From: Physella acuta
Taxonomy: Eukaryota > Mollusca > Gastropoda > Physidae
DNA length: 64,000 nt
Direction: 5' to 3'
NCBI RefSeq assembly: GCF_028476545.1
Contig: NW_026731669.1
Location: forward strand, 1,292,501-1,356,500
The notes under the pieces were generated by a model, which ran no database searches, was not told where the DNA came from, and saw only the letters and a list, made by a program, of their open reading frames with translations. This document shows positions 38,030 through 48,267 of the stretch, piece by piece; position 1 is the stretch's first letter; each line of letters opens with the position of its first letter. Made by a program: the position numbers and the translations under genes.

Positions 38030-39000
38030 ATTTATGTCTTTTTTACTTTCTAGTATATACGAAGTATAGAGAAAGTATTGTAATCGTGCACAAAAATCAC
38101 TTGAAATTTTAACAATTTTCACCGTATCACACCTCAGTCCTTCATCACATCCGAAGTATAGAGGACTTGTTTTAATCGGGCAAAAATTATCAATCTAGAT
38201 TTATCAAAATTAAGAGGTTTTATGCGTAGTCCAGTCTGAAAAACTGGGCTTTGCAATTCTGTCCGTATGTCTGTGTGTCTGTCTGTCTGTCCGTGTGTAA
38301 ACACGATAACTTGAGTACCGTTACAGCTAGGTTGATGAAATTTCATACATAAGTATTTTATCAAAATCGTAGATCCGTATCAACTTTTGAGCGATTTCCG
38401 ATAACCGGAAGTGGTACTTTTTCTACTTTGAATTTTTCGAAAGCCTATAACTTGAGTACTATTTCAGATAGATAAATGAAATTTCACATGTAAGTAAAAG
38501 ATCTAATTCTCTACCTTCTATCAAATTTTGAGTAATTTCGGTTGACCGGAAGTACTAATTTACGCTATTTCCGATTTCTCAAAAAGCGCATGTAAATTTA
38601 TAAAGTACTAATAATATTACGCACTATTATAAAAATCTTTATTTGGCGTTCGCTTGGTGCGCAATTCTTTTTTCTATGAGATTCTATTCTATTTTAAAAA
38701 GTATAAGTATTTAAAATGGATTAAAAATCATAACTATATCCCGAGTTCCCATTCCCTGTTGTTTTATGTAAGAATATTCGAGAAAGTTTAGGGGAGATCA
38801 CTCCCGGTTTATTTCATACAGGCGTCAACGTTCGTTTTAAACAGTGCGATATACTATGGATAAGATGAAACGTTCCCATCCCCTGTTGTTTTATGTAAGA
38901 ATATTCGAGAAAGTTTAGGGGAGATCACTCCCGGTTTATTTCATACAGGCGTCAACGTTCGTTTTAAACAGTGCGATATACTATGGATAAGATGAAACGT
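38030..39000 (+). repeat. AACTTGAG dispersed repeat, longest copy, with 127-bp tandem duplication
   Basis: Runs from GTATATACGAAGTATAGAG through a CTGTCTGTCTGTCC tract, ACACGATAACTTGAGTACC and GTAATTTACGCTATTTCC to a terminal part duplicated in tandem at 38746-38872 and 38873-38999, with one base difference seen. The second copy at 51480-52040 lacks the duplication. Non-coding. Confidence 0.7.
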
Positions 39001-40004
39001 TATCTTCGTTCATTTAATTGAACCAAGCACGTTCGCCAGCGTACCGGTAGGGTGCTATTATGGCGCCCGGAGTTATACCGAGATCACCAAGGCGCCTAAG
39101 TTCGTTTTAAGGAGCCAGGAGACGCAAGAGGCGCCCTTGCGGTAGTGCAAATGGGTGCTCGGGAGAGCGCCCCTCTACGTCCCTGGACAATAATCGAATT
39201 GTGTTCTACCTACGGTTAGTGATTAGCGTACACTCAAGTTTTTCATGCGTAGTTTAGGTAAACCCGTGCCTCGAGAAACATGATGCTAGCGCAGGAATTG
39301 ATTATATTTAAATAACTCAGTTTTAGAAAATAAGGTCACAGATCTAAGAAAATAGGACAGGCAATGCTCTTTAATTATTTTATATAAATCTATGTTTGTT
39401 TAGCTATGGATTGGCTAATTTGGGATAAAGTTTAATTTGAAATAATAAGACCTATTTGAGTAGCTTATGTTTTTTACTCGGACTCTCTATGTAAACTATC
39501 CCACTAATTTTCCACCTTATCGGAACTTCCTAGACTGTTGAGTTGATAGTGTAATAGTTACCATGCGGGTGGTACGGATTCGAAACACAGCGTGTCAATG
39601 TTAATTTTCAATTTTTTTTAAAGATGTTAATAATAAAGTGGCCTATCGGGACTTGGTGGGACACGGGGCAGGTGAAGTAGAGTTTACATGTTGCTGTATT
39701 CTCAGCATGCTCAGCCAAAATTGGATTTTAAAAGACAAAAACATGTCTGAGGAGTGACGTCTTTTTGAATGTTTAGATTGAATGTGACAGTTGGGAGGGG
39801 AGGGAAAAGATAAAAATCATCACATAAGCATGACGTCATTTATAGATGACTCTTGAAACACACGACTATTCAAGAATAACTGGGTAGTCTAGTATTTTAT
39901 AATTACACGTTTGTTTAAAACATAATAAACTTGTAACAATTTTACCCCCATTTTTCAGAACTGGTTTTGATAAAACGCCAGTTTGCCTTTTAAGCGTGTT
40001 TAGA

Positions 40005-40435
40005 GGTCGTCCATAAATGACGTCACACTCGTAGGGGGAGGGGGGGTCCGTAATTTTGTGACGGTCTGTGATGAGGGGGAAGGGGGGTGGTGGTTTCAGA
40101 TGGTGCGACGTCACACTTTTGCATTATAAAAAAGTTGTGTTAGAAAACGTATTTTAGACGTTATTTCGCGTTTTAGAAAATTGTTTTAATAAATTGTAAA
40201 TGTAATAGAAATTGATTAAAATACTCTATTTAGACAGAGTTCAGACAAGATTTTGGAAAAATATCGATGTTTTAAAAAAAATCAACTGCAATTTTGAGGG
40301 GGTTGGGGTTTGTAGGCTGAGTTGTGACGTCATTTTAAAGGGGGTCTGGCTTTTTGTGACGATGTGTGACGGAATGGAGGGGGGGGGGGGAGGTAAAAAA
40401 TTGTCCAAAAAGCGTGACGTCATTTATGGATGACC
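40005..40435. mobile_element. TGACGTCA-ended MITE, fullest copy
   Basis: TIRs GGTCGTCCATAAATGACGTC and GACGTCATTTATGGATGACC. TGACGTCA occurs at 40018-40025, 40325-40332 and 40415-40422, and a near match (CGACGTCA) near 40106. There is no open frame. Target duplication not clear (TTAGA left, CCTAAG right). Related copies are at 8312-8584 and 62731-63109. Confidence 0.8.
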
Positions 40436-40759
40436 CCTAAGTTTGTCTAAGCCTTCTTTGTAAATATATTCATCTAAACATTTAAAAACAATCTCCAGCT
40501 ACAGATAAGAAATAAAAACGTTGCTAATAGTAATTTACGTAAATATTTAGGTGTGATTTAATTCTTGATCAGGTGTTTGCCTTAACAGAATACGCAGAAG
40601 TGCTAGACAAGAACGGAAATCTTACGACGCAATGCTTGTTTTTTTTTATTATGCATTTGGTGTATGCTCTACAACTGTCATCAAACAAACAACAGTGATG
40701 ATGTTTCAAGTTTGTTTAATGATTATTTAGAGTTAAATGTACTATTTAGTGCAGATTTA

Positions 40760-41133
40760 GGGGTCGGCGTGGTCGAGTCGGTAAAAGCTCATGGTTGCTA
40801 AACCGAAAAGTCTCGAGTTCGAACCCTTGGGCAGATGAGGCTCGTTAGCTGGGGACAGCCACTCTTCTAGGAGAGACAACTCCAAAATCAAACAACTGCT
40901 GCCTAGCGGAAGCAAATCCAAAAAGAAAAAGCAGGCTGAAAACGGAGTCAATGGCCTCAATGGCGTATAACCAGTTGACACGTAACGCTTAAATGTGTTG
41001 AAGGCGTGGTCGAGTCGGCAAAAAGCTCATGGTTGATAAATTCGAACAAAGTCTCGAGTTCAAACTCATTGGCAGATAAATCTCGATCCCCTTCAACACT
41101 AATAATTAAGAACGAAGAAGAAGAAGAAGAAGA
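40760..41133 (+). mobile_element. SINE family B, dimeric copy
   Basis: Target duplication AGTGCAGATTTA at 40748-40759 and 41134-41145. The first monomer has GGCGTGGTCGAGTCGG and TCTCGAGTTCGAACCC and a long body; a second tRNA-like head restarts near 41003 (GGCGTGGTCGAGTCGGCAAA, TCTCGAGTTCAAAC) and runs to a GAAGAAGAAGAA tail. Since one target duplication encloses both, the pair moved as a single unit. Confidence 0.8.
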
Positions 41134-41145
41134 AGTGCAGATTTA

Positions 41146-42234
41146 CAGGTTCCAGAGTGGTGGGAGCTGGAAGAGGGGGGGAGGACGTGGAGGAATGGAT
41201 GACATCAATACGGATACTTGCTTACAGAAAAAATAATTTATCATGATAGATAAAGATCTGAATATATAAATAACCAAAATTGATCCGCTAAAATTGATGT
41301 CAAGCTACTGTAGGTGAGGTAGTGACACCAAACGCCAAATAAAAAAAAATTAAAACTTTAACGAAAAACAAAGCTTACGCCGCCTCGGTTAAGGACTTCG
41401 TGTTGTCAAGGATGAGAGTAACGCCGTATTTAGAACTTTGTTTTTTTTTTCAGTTGAGCTCACACATTTTTGAGATCAGTACATTATATAAGCAAAAATA
41501 CGTATTTGTTGTAAAAACAATAGGAATTTTGTAAAAAGAATAAGTTAATTTATAACCGTCGGAAGAAGCTGAAGTACTGAATCAAATTACGTTATCTTTT
41601 ATTTGTTTAAAAAAATTAACGTTCACATTTTGAATTTAAACACAATTTGTGACTGATAAATATAAGCCTACTTCAGCCGTATATTTAACCAAACAGTCCA
41701 GTATGTTACATTCTTAACTTAAGTAATTCAGATGCTTTGTTTTGCATGTGTCTCTGCCATTTTAAAGAGTAATACATAAGGCAAACAATCATACATAATG
41801 TGAATACAATTTCAATCAATATGTCAAGAATACAGAGACAATTTTATTTTATAGACTTTTCACTACATACACCGTAAGTAAAGACTGGTGAAAAAAGTTT
41901 ATTGCAATTTATGAGCTATTAAAATTATTCAAAATTAGCATTGTTTGAATTACCACACAATATAAAATACGAAAAGCAACACCTTGTAAAATTGTATGTT
42001 ACATGTTTTAGGATGCTTGAAGGAGCATGTTTTATTAGTGATTACTATATAGACAAATGCAGTATAAACTCGTTACTAGAAGGCATGTAAAAAAATTTAA
42101 AAAAAAATATTAAAAAAAAATGAAGTACATAAAAAATAAATGATTCAAATTTATGTTGTAATTTTTGTTTAAAGTCGGTCTTACAATGCTCCCACGTTTT
42201 CTTCCTTGCCTATAGTATCCGTGATAATCGGATA
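41146..42234. other. No recognisable feature
   Basis: AT-rich sequence without coding potential, known repeats or tandem structure that I can detect. Confidence 0.5.
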
Positions 42235-42438
42235 AAATGTTTTTTCCAGACCTTTGCTCCCTGGGGGGGGGGGGGGGGGGGGGGCACTTACTTTTTTTGT
42301 GGGGGGTGGGGGTGGACATTGTTAAAAGTATATATTTTTTATATAAATTCCATTTCGTTCGGGGAGGGGGCGGTAGACTCTTGGGTGGGGGGGGGGGGGT
42401 CGGAGCCCGCCCGAAGAGATGCCTGAAAAAAAAAACTG
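42235..42438. mobile_element. hAT-like MITE with mutated ends
   Basis: Ends have drifted (left TGTTTTTTCCAGACC, right GCCTGAAAAAAAAAACTG), but the interior modules GGACATTGTTAAAAGTATA and GAAGAGATGCC identify the CAGTGTTTCTTCCAG family, and a perfect ATCGGATA lies on both sides (42227-42234 and 42439-42446). Confidence 0.7.
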
Positions 42439-42897
42439 ATCGGATAATCATATTAAACAAGAAGTAATTTATGCATAAACAATACATCTGTTTATTGAGG
42501 GTCAGTTATTTCGTTTGTGTGCACAGCCATTAAAATGATAGAAGTTACATTACATATATTTTATAGAAATCAAACTTGTATATCAAAATATTTTATTTAT
42601 TAATTAGGTTCGAACTTCTGAAGCAAACAGTTACCTTATTGATGCGATATGAAACATGACAATCCATCAAATTCTCACACTATTACGCGAACAAAGAATA
42701 CGTGTCAACTGATATATTGATGATAGTAATAATTATATCATTGTACCTTGTTATTGATAATAGTCAGTGAGATACTGCAATCCAAACCGTAAAGAGTCAG
42801 CGCTTCTTCAGTACCGGCAGCAAAGTGTGTCAAAAGTAATATTATGGAGGTGTAATTAAGGCCCGACGATTGCGTCACAACCTCAGCTTACAGCCTT

Positions 42898-43018
42898 ATG
42901 ATTATGGTAGTGATTATATGATTATGGTAGGGATAATATGATTATGGTAGGGATAATATGATTATGGTAGGGATAATATGATTATGGTAGTGATTATATG
43001 ATTATGGTAGTGATTATA
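42898..43018. repeat. 20-bp tandem repeat, six units
   Basis: Units of ATGATTATGGTAGKGATWAT from 42898 to 43018. Three central units share GGGATAAT and the outer ones TGATTAT, showing expansion from the middle. Confidence 0.9.
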
Positions 43019-43265
43019 GACACGTCCATTTCGTGAAACTAAAAGTAATAATCATGCCCGATGATAGCCGAACAATACATTAATATCCGCAGTTTACGGC
43101 CTGTAGTAAAATATGTTAAATGATGTAATAAAAATTCAAATATACAATGAATTAGTTTTTTTTTATTTTTTTACACAGTTTAATAATATACGAACTGACG
43201 GAAGAAACGTTACATTAAAATGAAGACACCATACTTTAAATGTAAACCTTAAAGCACATGGGGTT

Positions 43266-43698
43266 AAGGCCGGCGGTCCTCATCTCCACGTGTAAAAACC
43301 TGTAAAAAGGGAGAGAGTTTTTCTTATCGGCCTTCTTATCAGCGATGGGTTTGCCCCATAAGCCTTTCAGCCAAAAGCCGACAGTCCTCATCTCCACGTG
43401 TAAAAACCTGTAAAAAGGGAGAGAGTTTTTGTTATCGGCCTTCTTATCAGCGATGGGTTTGCCCCATAAGCCTTTCAGACAAAAGCCGACAGTCCTCATC
43501 TCCACGTGTAAAAACCTGTAAAAAGGGAGAGAGTTTTTCTTATCGGCCTTCTTATCAGCGATGGGTTTGCCCCATAAGCCTTTCAGACAAAAGCCGACAG
43601 TCCTCATCTCCACGTGTAAAAACCTGTAAAAAGGGAGAGAGTTTTTGTTATCGGCCTTCTTATCAGCGATGGGTTTGCCCCATAAGCCTTTCAGACAA
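43266..43698 (-). repeat. 108-bp tandem repeat, nearly four units, open on the minus strand
   Basis: Units begin near 43276, 43384, 43492 and 43600. 108 is a multiple of three, and the minus-strand frame stays open over the whole array (43236-43708), repeating a 36-residue unit with VEMRTVGFCLKG, LWGKPIADKKADKKNSLP and FYRFLH. In-frame stops lie just outside. Each unit also contains CTCTCTCCCTTTTTACAG, a textbook acceptor sequence on the minus strand. The units are almost identical, so the array is young. Whether it is translated cannot be told; a minisatellite with a chance open frame is the null explanation. Confidence 0.85.
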
Positions 43699-43765
43699 AG
43701 CTTAGTGATGAGTCACTATCACAGCCGCTGCTGGTCGCCGCGCGAGGTGTGTGGCTGAGCAGCAG

Positions 43766-44217
43766 CAATTTCTTCCAGACATCTATTCGGGTTGCGGAGC
43801 CCCGCCTCCTACCTCCCCCCACCACCCCAGCGCCATAGAAAGACTACCGCCCCCCTCCTCGCTGCTCGAAATGGAATTTATATAGAAAATACATACTTTT
43901 ACCTATGTTTGTATGGAATTTATATAGAAAATATATACTTTTACCTATGTTCGTATGGAATTTATATAGAAAATATATACTTTTACCTATGTTCGTATGG
44001 AATTTATATAGAAAATATATACTTTTCCCTATGTTCGTATGGAATTTATATAGAAAATATATACTTTTACCTATGTTTGTATGGAATTTATATAGAAAAT
44101 ATATACTTTTACCTATGTTCGTATGGAATTTATATAGAAAATATATACTTTTCCCTATGTTCGTATGGAATTTATATAGAAAATATATACTTTTACCTAT
44201 GTTCGTACCCCGGAAAT
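43766..44217 (-). mobile_element. hAT-like MITE expanded by internal tandem array
   Basis: The left part (TTTCTTCCAGACATCTATTC and a poly-C region with GCGGAGCCCCGCC) matches the right end of the CAGTGTTTCTTCCAG MITE in reverse. The 42-bp array then replaces the MITE's middle, whose single-copy form reads AAAAGTATATATTTTCTAT in the other copies. The ends are too diverged to find the target duplication. Confidence 0.65.
43871..44206. repeat. 42-bp tandem repeat, exactly eight units
   Basis: Units start every 42 bases from 43871 to 44165 (ATGGAATTTATATAGAAAA, then TATACTTTTACC and TATGTTCGT). Two variants (ACCTATG and CCCTATG) recur with a regular spacing, showing a higher-order three- or four-unit duplication. 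Reading frames through the array are by-products of a period divisible by three. Confidence 0.95.
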
Positions 44218-45200
44218 TTTAGTCCACTCCTCCCACGAAAATATCAGGTGCGGGGGAGGTGGGGGAGCAATAACGCAGGTAGGCTACTGGGTGGGGTTAT
44301 AATAGGCGAGATGGGGGTATAACGTTACCATCGCACCATTTTCTCGATAAAAATGTCATGGTGACGCAATTTTCAGCGGACCATGAGAGGAGAAATAGAA
44401 GCATTTAATTTTCCTTACAGAAACAAAGGGAAAACACACAAATGAAATATCACAATAAACGCTTCAATAGGATAATTAAAAATAGGCCTAAATGAAAAAA
44501 AAAAAGAAATATACAGTTGTCAATCTAGAAACAAATCAGACATAAATCATAAAAAAAACATTAAAATAATTGTAAGTTATAGGACATTAAAAGCAATGGT
44601 TAATAAACATTAGTTTTTGCTTAATGAAGCGCGACAACAGTGAACAAAGACACGTTTTAAAAAAAAAATATGAATTTGATATTTTTCAAACGCAATTAGG
44701 TCTACAAATAAATAATTATCTTTCACAAATAATGAGAGAAACTAATAGTATATGACACTAGACACATTAATAGAAATGATTTGCTGTAATGATAGTTTAA
44801 AAATGGTAAAAGTGTTTACAACTACGTCATGGTATGGAGATAAGGATTCGCCTTAAAGTATATGTAAGGATGCGTCATAATTGAACGTGAATAAACATAT
44901 GTGTTTTCACGCCTGATTAAATAATAGAAGTATGGTTCAACGGATCATCACTGCTGATGAAGCAAAAATGTATCTAATTGGTGGGATTTGAATATTTGAA
45001 CTGAGAATTGGGGTAGTATTTTCAATTATTTACACTTTTAGTAACTTAACTTTTAAGTAATGATTGGCACATTTATAGGAAAAAATCCGAATCGTTAAGA
45101 GTTGTTTATAAAATTATTCTCAATTAATGACTAATATGATATTCAATTTTTAAAAAAGTTATGCATTATTTTCCTGTTGTATTTATGATCGATAAAAACT
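44218..45200. other. Downstream flank of receptor 1, no feature seen
   Basis: AT-rich. It presumably includes the 3' untranslated region of the minus-strand receptor gene, but no obvious AATAAA (TTTATT on this strand) stands close to its stop. Confidence 0.4.
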
Positions 45201-46271
45201 TTACTTCTCCACAGTTCTGCACATCATGCTCTGAAAAGTAGCGGCAAACTTGGCGTTCATCTTGACGTAAATAATGAAGTTCACCGAAGCCATCATTTGG
45301 TGCAGGATGTCACTGACTAAATAAATATGTGGCCTCACCCTGAAAGTGAGGTAACTGTACATGTGCACCACAGTCACCGGCACCACCAGCACCACAAACA
45401 CCACACAGACGGTCAACAACAGCCTGACCACTTTCATCTCTTTGACCGTCTTCTGTTCTAGAGTCCCGGACGACAAGTTCTTAAATTTCTTTGAGGACAT
45501 CAACAGTTTTAAGATAGTCAGTGACGTGCACAACACGACAACGACCAGTGGGATGGTCGATACAAGACACAGACCATAGAAATTGAAAACCACTCGAAAC
45601 GTCGTAACACTGGCTAATCCAATCATAGAAAAATCGTTATTCGAAATAATTTTATTAAAATAAAAAGCCGTATATTTGTTGGGAAACGCGTTGATAATTT
45701 CAACAAAAATTGTAAGAACTATTATAATGCACTTCATTCTAAAAGGTGTGTTGAGTTTGTGCAGGAACAGAGGTAAAGAGACGGCTAATAATCTTTCTAC
45801 TGATATCAAAGCAACCAAGTGGTAGTTTAAGGTTAAAAATAACTCATTGCAGTGAGTTATAACTGCTGAGAATTCCAGCATTTGTACGTTTATAACTACC
45901 AGTTTTTTCCCCCTAAAATACAATGAGTAACAGTGTTTCATTAGGTAGGTCCCAGTGAAAAGTAAATCTAAGACGGACAGAGAGCGAAGAAAAATGTTGG
46001 TGGTTGAGCTGAACCCTTGCCTAGCCAGAACCAAAATGATGGTGCCATTGCCGAAAAATCCGAAACCAGCCAAGACGTAATAGAACACCAACCCCACGTA
46101 GTACAGCACAGCAAGGGCAGGCCCATCACCAAGTTGTATGGACACTCCAACGGATTTGATTGTGCTGGTAGCATTTCCGGATACAATACTTTCATTTTCA
46201 AAGATTCCATTGCTTTCCATAACTCCCGTCATGTTTGTTAATAATTTTTCATGAAAGTGTTCTGTAATCAT
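45201..46271 (-). CDS. Rhodopsin-like G-protein-coupled receptor 1 (orphan, chemosensory-type)
   Basis: A 356-residue intronless receptor. The extracellular N-terminus (about 50 residues) has sequons at Asn13, Asn26 and Asn33. TM1 (about 53-83) keeps the Gly-Asn pair (GFFGNGTIILVL). TM2 has LSVLD with Asp102. TM3 ends in VERLLAV, so the DRY site is ERL. TM4 is about 180-197. A long TM5 contains STIPLVVVV. TM6 keeps Pro in VLVVPVTVV but lacks CWxP. TM7 has NFIIY where NPxxY is expected. Cys114 lies before TM3, but loop 2 has no partner cysteine, so the canonical disulfide is missing. These traits fit lineage-specific molluscan receptors thought to be chemosensory or peptide-type; the ligand is unknown. 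The first Met is chosen because it gives a complete N-terminus; Met14 or Met18 are alternatives. A paralogue lies upstream at 47254-48267. Confidence 0.85.
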   Translation of the reverse strand: MITEHFHEKLLTNMTGVMESNGIFENESIVSGNATSTIKSVGVSIQLGDGPALAVLYYVGLVFYYVLAGFGFFGNGTIILVLARQGFSSTTNIFLRSLSVLDLLFTGTYLMKHCYSLYFRGKKLVVINVQMLEFSAVITHCNELFLTLNYHLVALISVERLLAVSLPLFLHKLNTPFRMKCIIIVLTIFVEIINAFPNKYTAFYFNKIISNNDFSMIGLASVTTFRVVFNFYGLCLVSTIPLVVVVLCTSLTILKLLMSSKKFKNLSSGTLEQKTVKEMKVVRLLLTVCVVFVVLVVPVTVVHMYSYLTFRVRPHIYLVSDILHQMMASVNFIIYVKMNAKFAATFQSMMCRTVEK

Positions 46272-46427
46272 AAAAAAATATTATTTTTAACCTTTTAGGC
46301 TTAGATTTGTGATTTTTATGCTGAGGAGTCATTTTGAGCTTTGAATAAAAAGAGAATTATGTCTTCATCAACTGTCAATTAAAACCAGAATAATATATGT
46401 CCAAGAGCACAAAAACTAGAGTAACTA

Positions 46428-46431
<4 letters not shown>

Positions 46432-46476
<45 letters not shown>
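46432..46476. repeat. AT dinucleotide microsatellite
   Basis: About 22 TA units between the two receptor genes. The remainder of 46272-47253 shows no gene. Confidence 0.9.
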
Positions 46477-46479
<3 letters not shown>

Positions 46480-47253
46480 GGGGGCTTTTAAGTTTAGTTT
46501 AGTAATTAGAGTTTGTAAAATTCTTTCAGTTTTTTTTCTATGTTCTCAAAATATGAATTTTTAGTATATTTTGGCACAAATATCATGATTATTCAAAAAC
46601 CATTTAAGCTTTAGCTATCAAACTTGTGGACATTGTTTATCTCCCAAGTGTGCACCAAACTTGCTATTTTTATGCAGTTAACTATTAGAATTTTATAGTT
46701 ATAACTTGTGATCTTATCCCTAGTTCTACTACTTTAAAAAAATATAGTCGCATTGGTAAAATTTCATAAAAAAAGTTTTAATTTGTTTTAAATAATTGTA
46801 GTTCAAATAGTGTATTTTAAGTAACACGTTAGGCTTAATTTTTTAAATATATTAAGCAGAACTTAACTCATCTTGACATTACTTAGTTACGTTTTGCGTG
46901 ATATTGACCATTATACATGCAGTTTTTCCCCAGAATTTTGCTTAAATTTGGGTTTAGTAATGTTTATTTTTTATCAATAGAGTACTTATCCAAACATATA
47001 TAAACATATTTAAATTAATTAATGTGCATTTGTTTAATTTGGGTGTTTAATACTAGATTTTAGAAATAGTAAAAAAATCGTGGCACATTTAAATTAATTT
47101 AATTCCATTCCTTTAATGTCTATAAACAGAGTTGGCCTTGGCTGTCGAGAGGAGTAAAAAAAATCATATGGCTGCAAGGACCAATGCTACTATTAGCCTT
47201 TTAGTGCGCTCAATTTCTTTTCAAATTGTGTCCTATATATTTGTGTCTGCTTG

Positions 47254-48267
47254 TTAATGGCCTTTATTAAAATGCTCAAAAAGATTAGATTTCATCGTGA
47301 CGTAAACAACAAAATCAACAGCCGAGCTCAGCTGGTAGAGTATTGACGTCACGAGACACATGATGACGTCGACCTGGTTTAAAGTTTCAGGCGCGAAATA
47401 AAACTTGTTCAGAAGTTGTGAGGGAATCAACACAACGGCAAACACCACGCATATGGTGACCAACATCCTGGTCTGTTTCAAGTCTCTCATTTTCTTAGAC
47501 ACTGGAGAAATTTCTGAATTTGTTTTCAATTTTCTGCCCTTCATATATAGCGTGAGTAAAGTCAGTACAGTACACACCACTATAATAATAAAAGGGATGG
47601 CTGACACAAGAATAAATCGATCAACATTAAAATAAATTGGCTCCCGCGTCAAATGTTTCAGAACTTCCGGCTGGTCATAGTTCAAAATATATTTGTTCAA
47701 ATAATATTCAGTAAATTTATTTTCAAAAAAACTTGCAGCTGTCACGTAGAAAAAAATTAATACAATCACAATCTTGAGTCGTGTAGCAGAGAACAATCTT
47801 GAAAAACTTGACGGCAGGCAAACAACACAAAATTTCACCGCTGCTATCAAAGCCACCTGATGAAAACTTGCAAGAAGCGCGAAACGATTTAGAAAAATGA
47901 CAAAGTTCAGATACCCGACTCTGATGCTGTACATTACAGTATAGCAGTGCCGGGAGCACATCACTAAAACTACATTTAAAACTCCAGTCACTGAGAACAA
48001 CAGATGTGTGCCAGACAACGATGCCATGATAATGTCTGTATGTTCCTTGGTTCCTCGAGTGACCACTTCCGTTATTGCCAAACCGTTCCCCAAAATCCCA
48101 AAACCGCTCAGAAAGCCAAGTAGAATTAAATTAATGTAGTTAAAAATATTTTCTGTCATCAAGTACTGCGGGTCAAATTCAGAAAATAAGTCATTTAGTA
48201 AACTATTATTTTTGGAGTAAACATTTAACTGCAATTTCATTTTCAGAACTGTGGAAGTGGTAAACAA
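47254..48267 (-). CDS. Divergent rhodopsin-like G-protein-coupled receptor 2 (orphan)
   Basis: A 337-residue intronless receptor, paralogue of 45201-46271 in the same orientation about 1 kb upstream. TM1 keeps GNGLAITEV. TM2 has SLSGTHLLF, with His where Asp normally binds sodium. TM3 ends in AVKFCVVCLP, so the DRY-type triplet is lost altogether. TM6 keeps Pro in AVVLIPSQLL. TM7 ends DFVVYVTMK instead of NPxxY. Loop 2 reads NKFTEYYLNKYILNYD, clearly related to NKYTAFYFNKIISNND of receptor 1. Asn20 forms an N-terminal sequon, and Met10 is an alternative start. The frame is intact, so it is not an obvious pseudogene, but coupling to G proteins by the usual motif is doubtful. It could be a decoy, a receptor with altered coupling, or an early pseudogene. 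Confidence 0.8.
   Translation of the reverse strand: MFTTSTVLKMKLQLNVYSKNNSLLNDLFSEFDPQYLMTENIFNYINLILLGFLSGFGILGNGLAITEVVTRGTKEHTDIIMASLSGTHLLFSVTGVLNVVLVMCSRHCYTVMYSIRVGYLNFVIFLNRFALLASFHQVALIAAVKFCVVCLPSSFSRLFSATRLKIVIVLIFFYVTAASFFENKFTEYYLNKYILNYDQPEVLKHLTREPIYFNVDRFILVSAIPFIIIVVCTVLTLLTLYMKGRKLKTNSEISPVSKKMRDLKQTRMLVTICVVFAVVLIPSQLLNKFYFAPETLNQVDVIMCLVTSILYQLSSAVDFVVYVTMKSNLFEHFNKGH

Noticed and set aside
42110-42487. Proline- and glycine-rich frames over poly-G and poly-C tracts (also 8920-9114, 33826-34137)
   Set aside because: They lie inside MITEs with homopolymer runs and are not conserved between copies.
43236-43613. Confident protein-coding gene on the 108-bp array
   Set aside because: The frame is open, but the start is not an ATG and nothing outside the array supports translation; it is kept as a repeat with a note.
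42898-44206. CRISPR-like spaced repeats
   Set aside because: The repeats are contiguous tandem arrays without unique spacers, and the sequence is eukaryotic.
43792-44322. Long open frame of repeated YGIYIENIYFYLC
   Set aside because: Product of a 42-bp tandem repeat whose length is a multiple of three; it is a MITE-derived array, open in more than one frame.
45361-48001. Plus-strand open frames opposite the receptors
   Set aside because: Shadows of the minus-strand receptor genes, without independent coding signal.
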